Positions 32,531-36,863 of a DNA stretch of 36,863 nt are shown here, piece after piece. The translations under genes and the position numbers were made by a program. The notes under the pieces are model-generated. The model made no database searches. It saw only the letters and a list, made by a program, of their open reading frames with translations, and had not been told where the DNA came from. The stretch's first letter is position 1. Each line of letters starts with the position of its first letter. The stretch lies in NCBI GenBank assembly GCA_002421825.1, contig DISR01000006.1, positions 1 through 36,863 of the forward strand, in the 5' to 3' direction. Origin of the DNA: Thiobacillus sp. UBA6205. Its GTDB lineage: Bacteria > Pseudomonadota > Gammaproteobacteria > Burkholderiales > Thiobacillaceae.

Positions 32531-32986
32531 ATGAACAAGATTGCTGTATTGCTGCTTGCCGCTTCCACCACCGCCCTGCTCACCGGCTGCCCCGCAGGTC
32601 TCGGCAGCAAGGATTACTCGCGCGAACAGACGCGCACTGCCCAGGAAGTACAGATGGGCGTGGTCGAATCGGTGCGCGCGGTCAAGATCGAGGGCACCAA
32701 AAGCGTGGTCGGTCCGGCAGCGGGGGCCGTGGTCGGCGGTGTGGCCGGCAGCACGGTAGGCGGCGGCAGGGGCAGCGTGGTCGGCGCCACCGTCGGCGCA
32801 GTACTGGGCGGTGTCGGCGGCGCGGCCGCGGAAGAGGCCATCACCAAACAGGACGGAGTGGAAATCACCGTCAAGCTCGATTCCGGCCGCGTGATCGCCG
32901 TCACGCAGGCAGCCGATGAAGAATTCCGCGCCGGCGACCGGGTCCGTGTATTGACCGGCGGCGGCGTCACGCGCGTCACGCGTTAG
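32531..32986 (+). CDS. Glycine-zipper outer-membrane lipoprotein (SlyB/Pcp-like)
   Basis: A 151-residue lipoprotein. The signal peptide ends in lipobox LLTGC (Cys19). The middle (about 58-100) is a glycine zipper, GPAAGAVVGGVAGSTVGGGR then GATVGAVLGGVGG, typical of SlyB/Pcp/OmpA-linked outer-membrane lipoproteins, followed by a basic beta domain VEITVKLDSGRVIAVTQ. It has a GGAG ribosome-binding site. SlyB in enterics stabilises outer-membrane proteins under stress; that role is only inferred here. Confidence 0.88.
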   Translation: MNKIAVLLLAASTTALLTGCPAGLGSKDYSREQTRTAQEVQMGVVESVRAVKIEGTKSVVGPAAGAVVGGVAGSTVGGGRGSVVGATVGAVLGGVGGAAAEEAITKQDGVEITVKLDSGRVIAVTQAADEEFRAGDRVRVLTGGGVTRVTR

Positions 32987-33016
32987 GGCCCCTGCCTGCC
33001 GTCCAGGCAAGGCGGA

Positions 33017-33037
33017 GCGGTGCGCCGTGCGCACCGC
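33017..33037 (+). terminator. Strong GC hairpin after the lipoprotein gene
   Basis: GCGGTGCGC, loop CGT, GCGCACCGC: a 9-bp perfect stem 31 bp after the lipoprotein stop and just before the Pho-box-like array. No U-tract follows, so termination is uncertain. Confidence 0.4.
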
Positions 33038-33047
33038 ACCTGACCGG

Positions 33048-33098
33048 CTGTAACCAACTCGTCATCGGCCGGTCATCGGGATTTCATCGCGCTTAAAT
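33048..33098 (+). promoter_or_regulatory. Pho-box-like array and promoter of olsBA
   Basis: Four 7-mers at exact 11-bp spacing: CTGTAAC (33048), TCGTCAT (33059), CGGTCAT (33070) and ATTTCAT (33081). The PhoB consensus is repeated CTGTCAT units every 11 bp, so the last three agree in TCAT and the first in CTGT. A -10-like TTAAAT (33093-33098) follows. Ornithine-lipid genes are classic phosphate-starvation targets in other bacteria, which supports the assignment. Confidence 0.6.
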
Positions 33099-33131
33099 AC
33101 GCTCTACGTAGCCAATCACAAAGGTTACGTC

Positions 33132-33887
33132 ATGCTTGAATCCGCAGCACTCAAACGGCCCGGCCAACATGGCCGCTTCAAGGTTTATCTTGCGGTCGAC
33201 GATGTCGAAATCGCAGAAGCACAACAACTGCGCTACCACGTGTTTGCCAATGAAATGGGGGCGAAGCTGCCCACGGCGCACCTGGGGCTCGACATCGACC
33301 CGTTCGACAGCCTGTGCGACCATCTGCTGGTACGCGACACCGCGACTGGCGAAGTGGTCGGCACCTATCGCATCCTGCCCCCCGCCTCGGCGAAAAAGTC
33401 CGGCTACTACTCCGAGCGGGAATTCGATCTCACGCGGTTTCATTTCCTGCGTCCGCGCATGGCCGAACTCGGCCGCTCCTGCGTGCACCCGGATTACCGC
33501 AGCGGTTCGGTGATTGCGCTGCTCTGGATGGGGCTGGCCGATTACATGGCACGCAATGGCTGCGACTACGTGATGGGCTGCGCCAGCATCGGCATGAACG
33601 ACGGCGGCCATCTGGCAGCCAGCGTCTATCGCCACATCAGCCAGAAGCACATGAGCCCGGTGGAATGGCGGGTGACCCCGCGCAATCCGCTGCCGCTGGA
33701 ATCGCTTGACAATGGCACCCCCGGCCTGCCGCCGCCGCTGATCAAGGGCTATCTGCGCGTGGGCGCCATGGTTTGCGGCGAGCCGGCCTGGGATCCGGAT
33801 TTCAACACCGCGGATCTTTTGATGCTCCTGCCCATCAAGCAAATCAACCACAGCTACATGCGCCACTTTCTCGGCGAGCGTTCCTAG
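33132..33887 (+). CDS. olsB: L-ornithine N-alpha-acyltransferase
   Basis: A 251-residue GNAT-like (COG3176) protein that moves a 3-hydroxyacyl group from acyl carrier protein to ornithine, forming lyso-ornithine lipid. It has the OlsB pattern: LRYHVFANEMGAKL, DSLCDHLLVRD, VVGTYRILPP, ELGRSCVHPDYRSGSVIALLW and YVMGCASI. Placed directly before an acyltransferase gene (30 bp) with the OlsA motifs, it forms the two-gene ornithine-lipid pathway. It has an AAAGG ribosome-binding site. Other COG3176 roles (hemolysin-like, exosortase-associated) are less likely because of the neighbour. Confidence 0.85.
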   Translation: MLESAALKRPGQHGRFKVYLAVDDVEIAEAQQLRYHVFANEMGAKLPTAHLGLDIDPFDSLCDHLLVRDTATGEVVGTYRILPPASAKKSGYYSEREFDLTRFHFLRPRMAELGRSCVHPDYRSGSVIALLWMGLADYMARNGCDYVMGCASIGMNDGGHLAASVYRHISQKHMSPVEWRVTPRNPLPLESLDNGTPGLPPPLIKGYLRVGAMVCGEPAWDPDFNTADLLMLLPIKQINHSYMRHFLGERS

Positions 33888-33904
33888 CCGGCTCGGCGCA
33901 GCCT

Positions 33905-33910
33905 TACAAT
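33905..33910 (+). promoter_or_regulatory. -10-like TACAAT 7 nt before the olsA start
   Basis: TACAAT, 7 nt, ATG 33918; no clear Shine-Dalgarno sequence. It could give a separate leaderless olsA transcript besides read-through from olsB. Confidence 0.4.
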
Positions 33911-33917
33911 AGGCTGC

Positions 33918-34703
33918 ATGATCATCTTCCTGCGCCGCCTGTTGCGGCTGTCCCGCCTCGCCCTGCACTTGCTGCTGGGCCTCGGCGAGGCCATTCTGCT
34001 GTTCGGCTTCTACGGCCTGCCCGCGCGCGACCGCACCATTTCGCGCTGGGCCCGGAAACTGCTCGGGATTCTGAACGTGAAGCTGGCCGCGGACACCCCG
34101 CCCGAGTTTGACCATGGCGCGCTGCTGGTGGCCAACCACGTCTCCTGGCTCGACATCTTCGTCATCCATGCCGCGCGGCGCGTGCATTTCGTTTCCAAGC
34201 GCGAAATACGTTCGTGGCCTGTGGTGGGCTGGCTCGCCGAACGTGCAGGCACGCTTTTCATCGAGCGCGCGAAGAAGGCCGACACGGCGCGCATCAACCA
34301 GGAGATGCACGCGCTGCTGAAGGACGGCGCCTGGGTGGCGGTGTTTCCCGAGGGCACTTCGACCGACGGGCGCAGGCTGCTGCGGTTTTTGCCCTCGCTG
34401 TTGCAGCCGGCGGTGGACGAAAACCTGCCGGTAGTGCCGGTCGCCCTGCAATACCGCACCCCCGCGGATGAATACACCGAAGCGGCCGCCTACGCCGACA
34501 ATGTCTCGTTCGGCAGCTCGCTGTGGCGCATCGCCGGGGAAAAGGAAATCGTGGCGCGCCTCCGCTTTGGCACCCCGATCCGCGCCGACAGCCGGCGCGA
34601 GCTCGCCGAAGCGGCCTGGGGCCAGATCGCTAGTGCTTTGGGGGTCGGATCGACGGACAGTCCGCCTGGAACACGCGGCGGTCCTCCAGCCTCAGCGCCG
34701 TGA
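33918..34703 (+). CDS. olsA: Lyso-ornithine lipid O-acyltransferase (PlsC family)
   Basis: A 261-residue membrane acyltransferase. It has a hydrophobic N-terminus (about 8-34), then the acyltransferase HX4D motif NHVSWLD and the FPEGTSTDGR motif, all in PlsC order. Next to olsB it most likely adds the second acyl chain to lyso-ornithine lipid; a pure 1-acylglycerol-3-phosphate acyltransferase is the alternative. The last 74 bp overlap the 3' end of the convergent apaH gene. Confidence 0.82.
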   Translation: MIIFLRRLLRLSRLALHLLLGLGEAILLFGFYGLPARDRTISRWARKLLGILNVKLAADTPPEFDHGALLVANHVSWLDIFVIHAARRVHFVSKREIRSWPVVGWLAERAGTLFIERAKKADTARINQEMHALLKDGAWVAVFPEGTSTDGRRLLRFLPSLLQPAVDENLPVVPVALQYRTPADEYTEAAAYADNVSFGSSLWRIAGEKEIVARLRFGTPIRADSRRELAEAAWGQIASALGVGSTDSPPGTRGGPPASAP

Positions 34704-35451
34704 GCCTGCCGCCCCACAGACAGCCGGTGTCGAGCGCCATGACGTCCTCGCGCAAGAACAGCCCGAGCGCCGACCAGTGGCCGCAGACAACGGGGATGCC
34801 GGCGGTCTTGCGGCCCGGCACGTCGAACCACGGAAGCAAAGGCGACGGCGCACTGCCCAGACGCCCCTTGTGGTGGAATTCCATCTCGCCGTCCGGCTGG
34901 CAAAAACGCATGCGCGTGAAGACGTTGGTGATGACCCGCAGGCGCTCGGCGCCGCTGAGTTCGTCCGACCATTGCGTCGGCGTCGAGCCATAGAGATGTA
35001 CGAACACCCGCTCGATGTCCGGGCCTCTTAGCGCGGCTTCCAGCTCCTGCGCATGGAACAGCGTATCTTCCAGTGCCCAGCCCGGCCATACGCCGGCATG
35101 CACCATCAGCACGCCGTGCTCGAAATGTGCGATATTGCGATGCAATAGCCAGTGCATGAGCTCGTCGCAGTCCGGCGCCTCCAGTATCGCCGCCAGGGTG
35201 TCGGTATGGTGCACCTGGCGATGCCCCGCCCACACCCCGAGCAGATGCAGGTCGTGGTTGCCCAGCACCACCACGGCGCCCTCGCCCAGCTCGCGCACAA
35301 AATAGAGCGTCTTGAGCGACTCCGGCCCGCGGTTGACCAGATCGCCGACGAACCACAGCCTGTCGTGCGCGCGGTCGAAGCCGCAGGTCTCCAGCAGTTT
35401 CTGAAGGGAATCGAAACAGCCCTGTACATCGCCGATCACATATGTCGCCAC
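34630..35451 (-). CDS. apaH: Symmetrical bis(5'-nucleosyl)-tetraphosphatase
   Basis: Hydrolyses Ap4A to two ADP. It has 273 residues of the calcineurin-like phosphoesterase family: YVIGDVQGCFDSLQKLL (GDxxG), FVGDLVNRGPESL (GDxxxRG) and VVLGNHDLHLLG (GNHD), then VHAGVWPGW and GHWSALG. Convergent with olsA, with a 74-bp overlap of the coding 3' ends. Confidence 0.96.
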   Translation of the reverse strand: MATYVIGDVQGCFDSLQKLLETCGFDRAHDRLWFVGDLVNRGPESLKTLYFVRELGEGAVVVLGNHDLHLLGVWAGHRQVHHTDTLAAILEAPDCDELMHWLLHRNIAHFEHGVLMVHAGVWPGWALEDTLFHAQELEAALRGPDIERVFVHLYGSTPTQWSDELSGAERLRVITNVFTRMRFCQPDGEMEFHHKGRLGSAPSPLLPWFDVPGRKTAGIPVVCGHWSALGLFLREDVMALDTGCLWGGRLTALRLEDRRVFQADCPSIRPPKH

Positions 35452-35470
35452 GAACTACCTCACCAGATTT

Positions 35471-35539
35471 GTGGGAGCGGCGCCCTCGCCGCGATTGGAC
35501 GAGCGCCGCAAGATATCGGCCCGGGGGCAGGCCTCCTAC
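35471..35539. repeat. REP-like palindromic doublet between apaH and rep
   Basis: GTGGGAGCGGCGCCCTCGCC (35471-35490) followed by GCGATTGG resembles the Pseudomonas/Betaproteobacteria REP unit (GTAGGAGCGG...GCGA). About 25 bp on, CCCGGGGGCAGGCCTCCTAC (35520-35539) is an inverted REP-like unit (reverse strand GTAGGAGGCCTGCCCCC). Two REP-like units in opposite orientation are the layout of a BIME. Seen once in this window. Confidence 0.65.
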
Positions 35540-35542
35540 GAA

Positions 35543-35551
35543 TGATACAAT
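35543..35551 (+). promoter_or_regulatory. Extended -10 promoter element of the helicase gene
   Basis: TGATACAAT fits the extended -10 form TGnTATAAT with one mismatch. The ATG at 35579 is 27 nt further on. No -35 recognised; extended -10 promoters often lack one. Confidence 0.45.
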
Positions 35552-35578
35552 CGCCCTTGCATTTTTCCGTGTCGCTCC

Positions 35579-36863
<1,285 letters not shown>

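Overview
The window is a GC-rich chromosomal segment from a betaproteobacterium. The evidence is the gene orders argH / algZ-algR-hemCDXY, lptM-lysA opposite cyaY, and cutA-dsbD-(tlpA)-aroQ-accB-accC-prmA, plus an AlaLys-rich histone H1-like protein. Split glycine decarboxylase subunits and a cytochrome P460-type protein fit the Nitrosomonadales side of the class; that placement is inferred from gene content only. Almost everything is core metabolism. There is no phage, integrase, insertion sequence, CRISPR array, tRNA or rRNA.

Layout. 1-3404: the start of a histone-like gene (cut by the left edge), lysA with the tiny lipoprotein gene lptM overlapping it, cyaY, and a cytochrome P460-family gene divergent from a MarR regulator that has a four-cysteine tail, with a clear palindromic operator between them. 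3539-11243: argH divergent from an AlgZ/AlgR-type two-component pair, a periplasmic thioredoxin-like protein, and the haem operon hemC-hemD-hemX-hemY. 11311-15381: a GNAT-BKACE fusion enzyme, a 2Fe-2S flavoprotein reductase, an NAD-dependent epimerase and FxsA. 15466-22901: cutA, a DsbD with two N-terminal alpha domains, a decayed tlpA remnant, aroQ, accB, accC, prmA and a zinc-ribbon/DUF3426 membrane protein. 22914-29424: a tandem glycine riboswitch with terminator, then lipA-gcvT-gcvH-gcvPA-tpx-gcvPB. 29547-36863: dgkA, a FimV-like protein, a PfkB kinase, a glycine-zipper lipoprotein, the ornithine-lipid genes olsB-olsA behind a Pho-box-like array, apaH (opposite strand), and the start of a Rep/UvrD helicase.

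How the genes work together. The riboswitch operon couples glycine sensing to the glycine cleavage system (T, H and P proteins) and to lipoyl synthase, which makes the cofactor carried by GcvH; a thiol peroxidase is inserted between the two P subunits. olsB and olsA together make ornithine lipid, a phosphorus-free membrane lipid, and the upstream 11-bp-spaced repeats suggest PhoB control. hemC-D-X-Y is a translationally coupled tetrapyrrole operon.

Most unusual features: (1) intercistronic hairpin elements built from short purine-rich tandem units, in at least two sequence families, which fill gaps in the acc and gcv operons; one array has entered the lipA reading frame; (2) a long perfect hairpin between the two glycine aptamers; (3) the Cys-tailed MarR regulator, its operator and a P460 cytochrome as a compact candidate redox/NO-response module; (4) the GNAT-BKACE fusion; (5) the duplicated DsbD alpha domain next to a tlpA fossil; (6) several genes whose only promoter-like -10 hexamer lies 6-7 nt before the start codon, suggesting leaderless transcripts.
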